Shown: positions 25,302-33,397 of the stretch, piece by piece
Layout of the letters: each line of letters starts with the position of its first letter
How positions within the stretch are numbered: position 1 is the first letter of the stretch
NCBI RefSeq assembly: GCF_004795055.1
Contig: NZ_SSBJ01000016.1
Location: 62,001 to 126,000 of the forward strand
Length of the DNA stretch: 64,000 bases
Source of the DNA: Streptomyces sp. A1136
Lineage (GTDB): Bacteria; Actinomycetota; Actinomycetes; Streptomycetales; Streptomycetaceae
Reading direction: 5' to 3'
Position numbers and translations under genes: made by a program
The notes under the pieces: model-generated
Databases searched by the model: none
The model's input: only the letters and a program-made list of their open reading frames with translations
Told to the model about the DNA's origin: nothing

Positions 25302-26177
25302 TCAGCTCCCCGTGCTCCGGTACGAACGAAGTCCCGCGCGCCACGCGAGCGCGGCGGGGACGCACACCGCGAAGGCCACGAGCGGGCTCAGGTACGCGAC
25401 CCAGCCGGGCAGCCCCAGCGGATCGGGCCGCCCCAACACGTACAGCGCGGGCAACCAGTTGACGAATGCCAGCGGGACGACGAAGGTCACCCCGCGCAGC
25501 AGTTCCTTCGCGAACACCGTGGGCGGGTACTCCAACATCGTGCAGCCGCCGTAGGTGAAGGAGTTGACCACCTCCGCCGCGTCGCCGGCCGCGAACTGGA
25601 ACGCCGCCCCGGCCACCATCACCGCCCCGAAGATCACCGCTCCCGCCGTCACCATCACCGGCACCAGCAGCGCCTTCCCGACCGTCCAGTCCACGTCGAG
25701 CACCACCACGGCCCACACCAGCACCCCGAGCCCCTGCCCGATCCGCCCGCACCGGCGCAGCGCGAACCGGTCCGCCGCGACCTGGGCGAGCACCGGGACC
25801 GGGCGCACCAGCATGGTGTCGAGCGAGCCGTCGCGGATGCGCGTGCCGATCCGGTCGGTGTTGCCGAGCAGCAGGTTGGCCAGGCCCAGCGAGGTCGAGC
25901 AGGACCCGTACAGCAGCCCGATCTCGGGGAGGGAGAACCCGCCCAGGGCGTCCACGTGCGTGAACATGATGTAGATCGCCGCGAAGTCGAGGACCGTGAT
26001 CGCAGCGTTCCCGAAGGCCGACAGGAGGAAGGACGTCCGGTACGTCATGGTGGAGCGGACCCACATCGCGACGATCAGCCGGTAGCCGCGCAACCCCTCC
26101 AGCAGGCGCCGGCGTCCGGGCTCCCGCTCCCACACCACGGCCGGGGGCCGCTCGCGCCCCAGCGTCGCCTCAGCCAC
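25302..26177 (-). CDS. ABC-2 family permease
   Basis: The protein has 291 residues with six hydrophobic segments, starting with TYRTSFLLSAFGNAAITVLDFAA. IRDGSLDTMLVRPVPVLAQ is a motif conserved in this permease type. It is the second permease of the exporter. GTG 26177 overlaps the end of the first permease by 8 bases, which suggests coupled translation. Confidence 0.85.
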   Translation of the reverse strand: MAEATLGRERPPAVVWEREPGRRRLLEGLRGYRLIVAMWVRSTMTYRTSFLLSAFGNAAITVLDFAAIYIMFTHVDALGGFSLPEIGLLYGSCSTSLGLANLLLGNTDRIGTRIRDGSLDTMLVRPVPVLAQVAADRFALRRCGRIGQGLGVLVWAVVVLDVDWTVGKALLVPVMVTAGAVIFGAVMVAGAAFQFAAGDAAEVVNSFTYGGCTMLEYPPTVFAKELLRGVTFVVPLAFVNWLPALYVLGRPDPLGLPGWVAYLSPLVAFAVCVPAALAWRAGLRSYRSTGS

Positions 26178-27132
26178 CCTGGACCACCACCTTCCGCGTC
26201 GCGGCCGACTGCAACAAGCGGCCGGCGCCCAGCAGCGCCAGCGCCCACCCTGCCTGGAACGCCAGGGCCCGCACCGCGCCGCCCGCCCCCGCGCCCTTGC
26301 CCAACAGGACGTCCACCGGCACCTGGAGCATCGCCGCCCAAGGCAACACGCGGATCACGTCCCCGAAGCCGCCGGGGAAGACGGACAACGGCAGCAGCAT
26401 CCCGGAGCAGAAGATCGACACCAGGCCGGCCACCATGTTGATCCCCGCGCCGTCCATCAGCCAGAACGCCGCCAGGCCCAGCAGGAAGCGCACCGCGAAA
26501 CTCACCACCAGGGCAAGCAGTACGGCGGGCAGGAACAGCAACCAGCGCACCGGGTCGGCGGGCAACGCCACCGGGAAGGCGAGCGCGCCGACCAGGACCG
26601 GCACCAGCCCGCGCCCCAGCAGTTGGAAGCCCGCCCGGCCCAGGTCGGCGGCGAGCCACCACGACTGGAGGTCTGCCGGGCGGTACAGGTCGACGGCGAC
26701 GTCTCCGGTACGGATGCGTTCCTGGAGCTCTTCCTGGAACCCGCCGCCCAGCAGCGCGGCGGCGGCGAGCAGCGACTGGCTGACCCAGATGAAGGCCAGG
26801 GCCTGCCCCTGGTCGTAGCCGCCGAGGTGGGGCCGCTCGTCCCACAACGCGATGAAGGTGTAGGCGAGCACGAAGCCGAACACCGTGTTGGTGAACACGC
26901 CGGCCGCCGTCGCCGTCCCGTAGGTGGCGTAGCGCCGGAAGCCGCCGGACGCGACGGCCGCGTAGAGCCGTACGCGGTGGACCGCCTCCGCGGCCGCCTC
27001 CCGCGGGCCGCCCGCGCCCGCCTCCCAGGGCGTCTTCCGCGGGTCACCCCCGCCCGCCTCCGCGCCCATGTCCCTGTCGGTGTCGGACCCCCCGCTTTCG
27101 CCCGGCGCTTCCGGGCCCGCTCGTCGGCGCAC
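26170..27132 (-). CDS. ABC-2 family permease
   Basis: The protein has 320 residues. An N-terminal charged region (about 1-50) is followed by six membrane segments. It has the parallel motif IRTGDVAVDLYRPADLQSWW to that in the partner permease, so the two are distant paralogues forming a heterodimer. It is the first gene of the operon. The GTG start at 27132 is the longest; an ATG at residue 22 (DMGAEAGGG) is possible. Confidence 0.82.
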   Translation of the reverse strand: MRRRAGPEAPGESGGSDTDRDMGAEAGGGDPRKTPWEAGAGGPREAAAEAVHRVRLYAAVASGGFRRYATYGTATAAGVFTNTVFGFVLAYTFIALWDERPHLGGYDQGQALAFIWVSQSLLAAAALLGGGFQEELQERIRTGDVAVDLYRPADLQSWWLAADLGRAGFQLLGRGLVPVLVGALAFPVALPADPVRWLLFLPAVLLALVVSFAVRFLLGLAAFWLMDGAGINMVAGLVSIFCSGMLLPLSVFPGGFGDVIRVLPWAAMLQVPVDVLLGKGAGAGGAVRALAFQAGWALALLGAGRLLQSAATRKVVVQGG

Positions 27133-27305
27133 CGTATCCCTCCCCTTCCCAGGTCGTTCCTACGTCGGCCAAAGCGCGCGAGCTTAGTGCGGAGGGGCGA
27201 GCCACGCGACGGATTTACCCCCGCCCGAAGCGCGCACATCCGCCATCAGGTAGACACCATTGGTGCAGATACGGATATGTCGTACACCGTCGAGGAGCCC
27301 CGGAG

Positions 27306-29807
27306 ATGAACGACCAGTCACCACCCCCGGGCTGGACCCCTCGCGACCCCGACACCCCCGGCCCCGACCCGCGGTCACAACCGCCGGGGCGGGAACCGCC
27401 GCAGGCGCGGGCACCCGCCCAGGCACAGGCAGGAGACCGGGCACAGGCAGGAGACCGGGCACAGGCAGGGCACCAGACGCGGGAACAACCCGGGCGCGAC
27501 CGGAAGCGGACCGGGTGGCGCCGGGCCGTGCCCGGCTGGCGCACGCTCCTCGGCTGCGTCCTGCTCATCGCCCTCCTGATCGGCGGCGCCCTGATCGCCG
27601 GCTACCTCCTGGTCGACATCCCGCCCGCCAACGCCACCGCCACCGCGCAGTCCAACCTCTACCTCTACGCCGACGGCACCCAACTCGCCCGAGACGGCGA
27701 GGTCAACCGCGTCAACGTCACGCTCTCCCAAATCCCCCGAACGGTGCAGGAGACGGTCCTCGCGGCAGAAGACCGGGACTTCTACTCCGAACGGGCGGTG
27801 GACCCGAAGGCGATGCTGCGCGCCGCGTGGAACACGCTCGCCGGCAAGGGCACCCAGTCGGGCTCGACCATCACCCAGCAGTACGTCAAGAACTACTACC
27901 TGGGCCAGGAACAGACGGTCGAACGCAAGGCCAAGGAGTTCTTCATCTCGATCAAGCTCGGCCGGGAGAAGTCGAAGGACTACATCCTGGAGGGGTACCT
28001 GAACACCAGCTACTTCGGCCGCAACGCCTACGGCATCCAGGCCGCCGCCCAGGCCTACTACGGCAAGGACGTCGGCGCGCTCACCACCACCGAGGGCGCC
28101 TACCTGGCCACCCTCCTCAACTCCCCCAGCACCTTCGACGTCGTGGCACACCCCCAGAGCCGCGACCGCGCGCTCGCCCGCTGGAACTACGTCCTCGACG
28201 GCATGGTCAAGAAGAACTGGATGACCGCCGCCGACCGCGCGGCCGCCCGCTTCCCCGAACCCGGCAAGATCCGCCCCGCCGCCGGCCTCTCCGGACAGCG
28301 CGGCTACCTCGTCGAAGCCGTCAAGGAGTACATCGTCGAGCGCAAGATCGTCGACGACAAGACCCTCTCCGAAGGCGGCTACCGCATCACCACCACCATC
28401 GACAAACGCCGCCAGAACGCCCTCGTCGCCGCCACCGACAAACAACTGATCGGCAAACTCGACCCGCAGACCCACAAGGCCGACCGCGTCGTCCGGGCCG
28501 GCGGCGCGTCCATCGACCCCACCACCGGCAAGGTCGTCGCGATGTACGGCGGCCTCGACTACACCAAGCAATACGTCAACAACGCCACCCGGCACGACTA
28601 CCAAGTGGCCTCGACCTTCAAACCGTTCGTCTTCGCGTCCGCCGTCGACAACGACTCCCGCACCCAGGACGGCCGCCTCATCACGCCGAACACCCTCTAC
28701 AACGGCGACAACAAACGCCGCGTCGTCGGAACCCGCGTCCCCTACGCACCGGAGAACGAGGGACAGCAGTCCTACGGGGACATCACCGTCAACACCGCCA
28801 CCGACCTCTCCGTCAACGCCGTCTTCGCCCAGATGGTCGTCGACGTCGGCACCGACAAGGTCAAACGGACCGCCGTCGCACTCGGCATCCCCGAGGACAC
28901 CCCCAACTTCGACCCCGGCCCGGCCATGGCACTCGGCACCCTCCAGGCGAGCGTGCTGGACATGACCCAGGCCTACGCGACCCTCGCCGACCACGGCCGC
29001 TACACCCCCTACACCCTCGTCGACAGCGTCACCAAGGGCGACGAGAGCCTCCCCCTGCCCGACCGATCCCCACACCAGGCCGTCAGCCGCGCGGCCGCCG
29101 ACACCACCACCTCCATGCTGGTCAGCGTCGTCGACAACGGCACCGGCACCGCCGCCCTGGCAGCCGGCCGCCCGGCCGCCGGCAAGACCGGCACCGCGGA
29201 ACTCGACCGCTCCGCCTGGTTCGCCGCCTACACCCCGGACCTGGTGACGGTGATCTCCGTGATGGGGCAGGACCCCGACACCGGCACCCTGGAATCCCTG
29301 TACGGCGCCCTCGGCGAGGACCGCCTCGGCGGCGGCGGATACCCGGCCCGCGTCTGGGCCCAGTACACGAAGACGGCACTGGCGGGCAGCGACCCCCTCG
29401 ACTTCGACCTGGAACTCCAACCGGGCGCCGCCCCCTCCCCACCGCCCTTCACCCCGAGCACCCCCGAGCAACCCCCCGGCACCACCCCGCTACCGCCCGT
29501 CCCGCCCCACCGACCCGGCCGCCCACAGCGCCCCACCCCACCGACCGGCGGCCGGAACCAGGGCGGACAGACCGACGGCGGCCAGAGCACGGCAGGGCAG
29601 GACACGGGGGGCCAGAACACGGGCGGGCGGACGGCCGACGACCAGAGCGACGCGGGCACCGACAGCGGAACCACCACCGGGACCACCACGGGAGGCGGCA
29701 CCACGACCACCGGAACCACCACGGGCGGAGCCGGGCTCACCACCGGCGGCGTCCTGGGCGGCGCCGACGGCAGCCGCCCCCGCCCGCCGTCGCGCTACCT
29801 CGAATGA
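27306..29807 (+). CDS. Class A penicillin-binding protein (transglycosylase/transpeptidase)
   Basis: The protein has 833 residues. A cytoplasmic Pro/Gln-rich head with AGDRAQ tandem repeats precedes one membrane helix (LLGCVLLIALLIGGALIAGYLL). The GT51 domain contains AAEDRDFYSERAVDPKAML (catalytic Glu about 154) and GSTITQQYVKNYYLG. The transpeptidase has STFKPF (Ser about 435), SVN and KTGTAE (about 626). The tail after about 700 is rich in Pro, then Thr and Gly. It polymerises and cross-links peptidoglycan outside the membrane. GGAG lies 8-9 bases before the ATG. Several class A PBPs are normal in streptomycetes. Confidence 0.93.
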   Translation: MNDQSPPPGWTPRDPDTPGPDPRSQPPGREPPQARAPAQAQAGDRAQAGDRAQAGHQTREQPGRDRKRTGWRRAVPGWRTLLGCVLLIALLIGGALIAGYLLVDIPPANATATAQSNLYLYADGTQLARDGEVNRVNVTLSQIPRTVQETVLAAEDRDFYSERAVDPKAMLRAAWNTLAGKGTQSGSTITQQYVKNYYLGQEQTVERKAKEFFISIKLGREKSKDYILEGYLNTSYFGRNAYGIQAAAQAYYGKDVGALTTTEGAYLATLLNSPSTFDVVAHPQSRDRALARWNYVLDGMVKKNWMTAADRAAARFPEPGKIRPAAGLSGQRGYLVEAVKEYIVERKIVDDKTLSEGGYRITTTIDKRRQNALVAATDKQLIGKLDPQTHKADRVVRAGGASIDPTTGKVVAMYGGLDYTKQYVNNATRHDYQVASTFKPFVFASAVDNDSRTQDGRLITPNTLYNGDNKRRVVGTRVPYAPENEGQQSYGDITVNTATDLSVNAVFAQMVVDVGTDKVKRTAVALGIPEDTPNFDPGPAMALGTLQASVLDMTQAYATLADHGRYTPYTLVDSVTKGDESLPLPDRSPHQAVSRAAADTTTSMLVSVVDNGTGTAALAAGRPAAGKTGTAELDRSAWFAAYTPDLVTVISVMGQDPDTGTLESLYGALGEDRLGGGGYPARVWAQYTKTALAGSDPLDFDLELQPGAAPSPPPFTPSTPEQPPGTTPLPPVPPHRPGRPQRPTPPTGGRNQGGQTDGGQSTAGQDTGGQNTGGRTADDQSDAGTDSGTTTGTTTGGGTTTTGTTTGGAGLTTGGVLGGADGSRPRPPSRYLE
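27426..27475 (+). repeat. 18-bp tandem repeat in the PBP head
   Basis: The unit CAGGCAGGAGACCGGGCA occurs about 2.7 times head to tail, encoding QAGDRA repeats. In-frame length variation would change only the cytoplasmic head. Confidence 0.75.
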
Positions 29808-29817
29808 CCGCGACCGG

Positions 29818-30138
29818 TCAGTGACCGGAGGTGGCCTTCAACCCCACCACCGCGACCAACAACAGACAGATGAAGAAGATCCGGGCGGCGGTCACCGGCT
29901 CCCCCAACACCGCCATACCGAGCACCGCCGCACCCGCCGCGCCGATACCCACCCACACGCCGTACGCCGTACCGATCGGCAACGTCTTGGCCGCGTACGA
30001 CAGCAACACCATGCTGACCACGACGCCGGCGCCCGTGAAGACACTCGGCCAGAGCCGGGTGAAACCCTCCGTGAACTTCATACCGATCGACCAGCCGACC
30101 TCAAGCAGACCGGCGACGAGAAGCAGAACCCAGGCCAT
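29818..30138 (-). CDS. gdx: SMR-family guanidinium exporter (Gdx/SugE type)
   Basis: The protein has 106 residues and four membrane helices. The essential Glu14-type residue is in LVAGLLEVGWSIGMKF, and KTLPIGTAYGVWVGIGAAGA is the signature region of the SugE/Gdx branch. Gdx proteins exchange guanidinium for protons as dual-topology dimers. The guanidine-III riboswitch directly upstream supports that substrate over general quaternary ammonium export. ATG 30138 has GGAGG 8 bases upstream; the GTG at 30147 lies over that site and is unlikely. Confidence 0.88.
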   Translation of the reverse strand: MAWVLLLVAGLLEVGWSIGMKFTEGFTRLWPSVFTGAGVVVSMVLLSYAAKTLPIGTAYGVWVGIGAAGAAVLGMAVLGEPVTAARIFFICLLLVAVVGLKATSGH

Positions 30139-30171
30139 GACAGGCACCTCCGGGACGAGAGCGGAAACGGT

Positions 30172-30217
30172 GCGTCGTCTTTGCGTCCAACCACCCGGTA
30201 CGGCGCGTCTCGTCGGG
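30172..30217 (-). promoter_or_regulatory. Guanidine-III (ykkC-III) riboswitch
   Basis: In the RNA, CCCG-ACGAGACGCGCCGUAC-CGGG is followed by a linker with UUGGACG and AAGACGACGC. It matches from memory the Thermobifida fusca class III aptamer. The 16-nt segment between the P1 strands has the same length and nearly the same bases, and P1 is CCCG/CGGG instead of CCGG/CCGG, a compensated change. The pseudoknot strands GCGCCGU and ACGACGC pair with one mismatch. The aptamer ends 33 bases before the gdx ATG. GCACC just after it can pair with the GGUGC that overlaps the ribosome binding site, a plausible translational switch. Confidence 0.85.
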
Positions 30218-30250
30218 GTTCCCCATCACCGTAGCAAAAGGCATACGAAA

Positions 30251-30276
30251 GGGCCGGTGACCTCGGTCACCGGCCC
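30251..30276 (-). terminator. Terminator of the GroES-like gene
   Basis: A perfect 12-bp stem GGGCCGGTGACC / GGTCACCGGCCC lies 15 bases after the stop. In the minus-strand transcript it is followed by TTTCG. Confidence 0.8.
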
Positions 30277-30290
30277 GATCCAGCTACGAA

Positions 30291-30635
30291 TCAGAGGTAC
30301 AGCCCGGTCGAATCCTTCGACCCCTCCAGCCGCTCCGCGGCCACGGCGTGCAGGTCCCGCTCGCGCATCAGCACGTAGGTGGACCCGCCCACCTCGACCT
30401 CGGCCCGGTCCTCCGGGTCGTACAGCACCCGGTCCCCCGGCTCGACGCTACGCACGTTCTGGCCGACCGCGACCACCTCGGCCCAGGCCAGCCGCTTGCC
30501 GACGGCGGCCGTCGCCGGAATCAGGATGCCGCCGCCCGAGCGGCGCTCGCCCTCCGGCACGTCGGAACGTACGAGCACGCGGTCGTGCAACATGCGGATG
30601 GGCAGCTTGTCGTGGGTGGTGGTGTTCTCGCTCAC
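30291..30635 (-). CDS. GroES-like co-chaperonin paralogue
   Basis: The protein has 114 residues. IRMLHDRVLVRSDVPEGERRSGGGILIPATA has the GroES mobile-loop layout, and GDRVLYDPEDRAEVEVGGSTYVLMRERDL is the conserved C-terminal half. No groEL follows, so this is a stand-alone paralogue, longer at the C-terminus than standard GroES. I see no CIRCE element upstream. Confidence 0.82.
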   Translation of the reverse strand: MSENTTTHDKLPIRMLHDRVLVRSDVPEGERRSGGGILIPATAAVGKRLAWAEVVAVGQNVRSVEPGDRVLYDPEDRAEVEVGGSTYVLMRERDLHAVAAERLEGSKDSTGLYL

Positions 30636-30687
30636 GATCCGAACCTACCCGCCGCCGCCCGGCCGGCACCCCGCAGGGTCACCCACC

Positions 30688-31008
30688 TCATCCGCGCTTG
30701 CGGCGCGCCGTCAGCACGAGCAGCCCGGCAAGCCCAGCCGCGACCAGCGCGACCGGCACGATCCGCTCGACGCGCAGCGACCCGTCCTCATGGCGGAACC
30801 CGCTCTTCACATCGGTCACCAGCCGGTTCACAGCCACGACGGCACGCCCGGCGGTGTGGTCGACCTTCGCGGCGACCTTGGCCTTCGCGTCCCCGACGAT
30901 CGTAGTCGGGTGCATGCGCACACCGATCTCGTCGAGCGTCTCGGCGAGCTGCTCACGGCGGCGGACGATGTCCGCCTCGATCTGTGCGGGGGTCCTGGCT
31001 TCCGGCAC
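30688..31008 (-). CDS. DUF3618 membrane protein
   Basis: The protein has 106 residues. PAQIEADIVRRREQLAETLDEIGVRMHP is the DUF3618 signature, and one C-terminal helix (IVPVALVAAGLAGLLVLTA) with RRKRG anchors it. These small proteins often sit near phage-shock or stress genes; the function is unknown. GTG 31008 is selected because GGAGG lies 7 bases upstream; the frame is open further upstream. Confidence 0.8.
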   Translation of the reverse strand: MPEARTPAQIEADIVRRREQLAETLDEIGVRMHPTTIVGDAKAKVAAKVDHTAGRAVVAVNRLVTDVKSGFRHEDGSLRVERIVPVALVAAGLAGLLVLTARRKRG

Positions 31009-31148
31009 CGCGCTGCCTCCGTCGTCGTCATGGTCGGTCGTGATCGGTCCTGGTCGGTCGTGGTCGGCCCGTGGGACGCGGACCACCATGGACAGTCTGT
31101 CAGCTTAGTCTCGGACCGTACCGATCCCCTCCCGAGGAGACTGCTGAC

Positions 31149-31616
31149 ATGAGCGAGCGACTTGAGCCGGGCGACATCGCCCCCGCCTTCACCCTGCCCG
31201 ACGCGGACGGCAACGAGGTCTCGCTCGCCGCCCACAAGGGCCGCAAGGTGATCGTGTACTTCTACCCGGCCGCCCTGACGCCGGGCTGCACCAAGCAGGC
31301 GTGCGACTTCACGGACAACCTGGCGGTATTGGCCCAGGCGGGTTACGACGTCATCGGCGTGTCGCCGGACAAGCCGGAGAAGCTCGCGAAGTTCCGCGAG
31401 CAGGAGCACTTGAAGGTGACGCTGGTCGGGGACCCGTCCAAGGAGGTCCTGACGGCGTACGGCGCGTTCGGCGAGAAGAAGCTGTACGGCAAGACGGTCA
31501 CCGGGGTCATCCGCTCGACGGTGATCGTGGACGAGGAGGGCAAGGTCGAACGCGCCCTCTACAACGTGAAGGCGACCGGCCACGTGGCCAAGATCATCAA
31601 GGACCTCGGTATCTGA
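31149..31616 (+). CDS. bcp: Thioredoxin-dependent thiol peroxidase (BCP/PrxQ)
   Basis: The protein has 155 residues. The peroxiredoxin active site PAALTPGCTKQACDF has peroxidatic Cys47 and resolving Cys52. It reduces organic hydroperoxides and H2O2 in the cytoplasm using thioredoxin. ATG 31149 follows GAGGAG at 8 bases. It is divergent from the DUF3618 gene. Confidence 0.93.
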   Translation: MSERLEPGDIAPAFTLPDADGNEVSLAAHKGRKVIVYFYPAALTPGCTKQACDFTDNLAVLAQAGYDVIGVSPDKPEKLAKFREQEHLKVTLVGDPSKEVLTAYGAFGEKKLYGKTVTGVIRSTVIVDEEGKVERALYNVKATGHVAKIIKDLGI

Positions 31617-31762
31617 TCCCCCGCCCTCCCCTCCCGCGGCGGCCCGCCCCACCCGGCGCGGGCCGCTCCGCTTATCGCACGAAACCCCCCGTAACCGCCC
31701 GCCTCACGCCCCCGTTACTCCGTACGAGAGCCGCACACGCGGCCGGAAGGCGGAGGGATTCG

Positions 31763-32389
31763 ATGGCGGTGCGGTACACCCGGGAACTGCTGGAACAGGC
31801 AGCCCGGGCGACAACGAACTTCGACGATGCGGTGACATGGTGCGGAGGCATCCCTACACCGGGCTCGCGGCGTTACCTACGGACGAAGATGCACGAGGCG
31901 GGCGTCGACTTCTCCCATTTCCCGACGCAGTGGGTGCGCCATACGGAGCAACGCCTACGGGAGCTGGTCGCGGCCTCGACCTCCGTCAGGGAGGTGGTCT
32001 CCCGGCTCGGCATCAGCCAAGTGGGCGGCAACCAAACGCACATCAGTCGCCGAATAGCGGCGCTGGGCATCGACACGTCGCACTTCACCGCCGTACCGAG
32101 GCAGCGCGCCAAGGGGCCCTCACGGTCCGTCCTGGTGCTCCGGGCACCCGAAGCGGGCCCGGTCCCCGGAGAACGCCTCCGGAAGGCTCTCGTCGGTGCC
32201 GGTCGGCCCGAGGAATGCGCGGACTGCGGCGGGGGAACGTCGTGGAACGGCAAGCCTCTCCGTCACGAGGTCGATCACATCAACGGCAATTGGTGGGACA
32301 ACCGGCCGGAGAACCTGCGTCTTCTCTGTCCCAATTGCCATGCCACGACGGACACCTACCGCGGTCGGAAGCGGAGGTGGGCCGCGTGA
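31763..32389 (+). CDS. Modular HNH endonuclease (two N-terminal modules)
   Basis: The protein has 208 residues. Two related modules of about 50 residues (about 4-55 ending AGVDFSHF, and 62-112 ending LGIDTSHF) precede an HNH domain: ECADCGGGTSW, then RHEVDHINGNWWDNRPENLR and LLCPNCHATT. Four Cys form the zinc knuckle, and DH...N...H are the catalytic residues. Each module has an R/YLRTKM-x-x-x-G-I/V-D-x-SHF core that may bind DNA. GGAGGG lies before the ATG. The stop overlaps the next gene's GTG by 4 bases (GTGA). It could be a homing-type or defence nuclease. Confidence 0.8.
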   Translation: MAVRYTRELLEQAARATTNFDDAVTWCGGIPTPGSRRYLRTKMHEAGVDFSHFPTQWVRHTEQRLRELVAASTSVREVVSRLGISQVGGNQTHISRRIAALGIDTSHFTAVPRQRAKGPSRSVLVLRAPEAGPVPGERLRKALVGAGRPEECADCGGGTSWNGKPLRHEVDHINGNWWDNRPENLRLLCPNCHATTDTYRGRKRRWAA

Positions 32390-33241
32390 GTCGCCCGCGG
32401 TGTACCCGCGAACTGCTGACCGACACGACCCCTCAGGCCACCGGCCTCGTCGACCTGATGCGCCGGCTCGACATGCCGATGGACAGCGGTACCCGCGGTT
32501 ACCTGCGCAAGCGCCTGGCTCACTACGGAATCGATGTATCACACTTCGTCGACGAGCCATTGCCCGAACGCACCCCGCAGTCGTACACGAGGGATCGGCT
32601 CGCGGAGGCCGCGGGCCGGTCCCACTCCCTCGCCGACATGCTCGCCGATATGGGAGTCGTGCCTTACGCCGGCGCTTTCGGGTACCTCCGAACGAAACTC
32701 GATCAGTACGGGATCGATACGTCGCACTTCACCGAGCGGCCAAGCGGCCGGGAGCGTCTCTTCCCGCGCGAGCAGATCACGCGGGCCGTCACCGAGTCCC
32801 TGAGCATGGCCGGGGTGATGCGGGCCGCTCGGGCACCACGAGTTGAGCGGAGCGGCCCGTACGAAGGCGAGACGCAGCATCGAGGAATACGGGATATCGA
32901 CCGACCATTTCACCGGGCAGGGTCACATGGCCGGAAGGTCGTCGCCGACCCGCAAACGGGCCGAGGACATCCTCAGGCAACGTGAAGACGGTTCAGGCCG
33001 GGAGAAGACGGCCGTATTGCGTCGCGCCCTTGATGAAGTGGGCGTACCGCACCTGTGTGACGAGTGCGGAATCGGGGACACCTGGCGAGGCAGGCGCCTG
33101 GTGCTGGAGATCGACCACATCAGTGGAGACCGACTGGACAACCGGCGCGAGAACCTCCGGTACCTCTGCCCGTCCTGCCACAGCCAGACGGCGACCTTCG
33201 CGACCCGATCTGCCCACACGACACGGAGGAAGGCACAGTAG
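32386..33241 (+). pseudogene. Second modular HNH endonuclease, broken by a +1 frameshift
   Basis: Starting at GTG 32386, two modules (ending YGIDVSHF and YGIDTSHF) and the start of a third (PREQITRAVTESLSMAGVMRA) are in one frame. The remainder (LGHHELSGAARTKARRS, EEYGISTDHFTGQ, then the HNH domain LCDECGIG ... LEIDHISGDRLDNRRENLR ... CPSCHS) is in the frame one base later. A one-base insertion near 32821-32828 (GCGGGCCGCTCGGG, where GCGGGCGCTCGGG would keep the frame) explains this. So the intact protein would have three modules against two in the upstream gene. It could be a sequencing error or, less likely, a programmed +1 shift. Confidence 0.78.
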
Positions 33242-33254
33242 AGTAGCCGCAGAT

Positions 33255-33329
33255 GGGCCCGTACCCCAGCTGGCCAGAGGGCGCCGGTTTAGGTCCGGTG
33301 TGTCGTGGGTTCGAGTCCCACCGGGCCCA
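33255..33329 (+). tRNA. Class I tRNA with anticodon TAG (identity unclear; CUA would be Leu)
   Basis: A 75-nt cloverleaf: acceptor GGGCCCG/CGGGCCC with A discriminator, D arm with a weak CCC/GGG stem and GG in the loop, anticodon stem GCCGG/CCGGT (one G-T pair), loop TTTAGGT, 5-nt variable loop GTGTC, and a perfect T arm GTGGG/CCCAC with loop TTCGAGT. The anticodon UAG reads CUA (Leu), yet bacterial tRNA-Leu has a long variable arm that is absent here. No CCA is encoded within the stem; ACC follows by chance. Confidence 0.75.
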
Positions 33330-33337
33330 CCTCTACG

Positions 33338-33372
33338 AAGGCCCCGTATGCGCACACCGCGTACGGGGCCTT
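33338..33372. terminator. Bidirectional terminator between the tRNA and rdgB
   Basis: The 11-bp arms AAGGCCCCGTA and TACGGGGCCTT, 13 bases apart, lie between the tRNA and the convergent rdgB end. Confidence 0.8.
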
Positions 33373-33397
33373 CTCGGTGGGCCCGGCCGTCAGGCCG

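Noticed and set aside
32815..32830. Programmed +1 frameshift in the HNH gene
   Set aside because: No typical slippery codon with a stop or strong stimulatory structure is seen at the junction; a simple inserted base explains it better.
33255..33329. Normal tRNA-Leu
   Set aside because: The anticodon fits, but the long class II variable arm is absent, so it was listed as unassigned.
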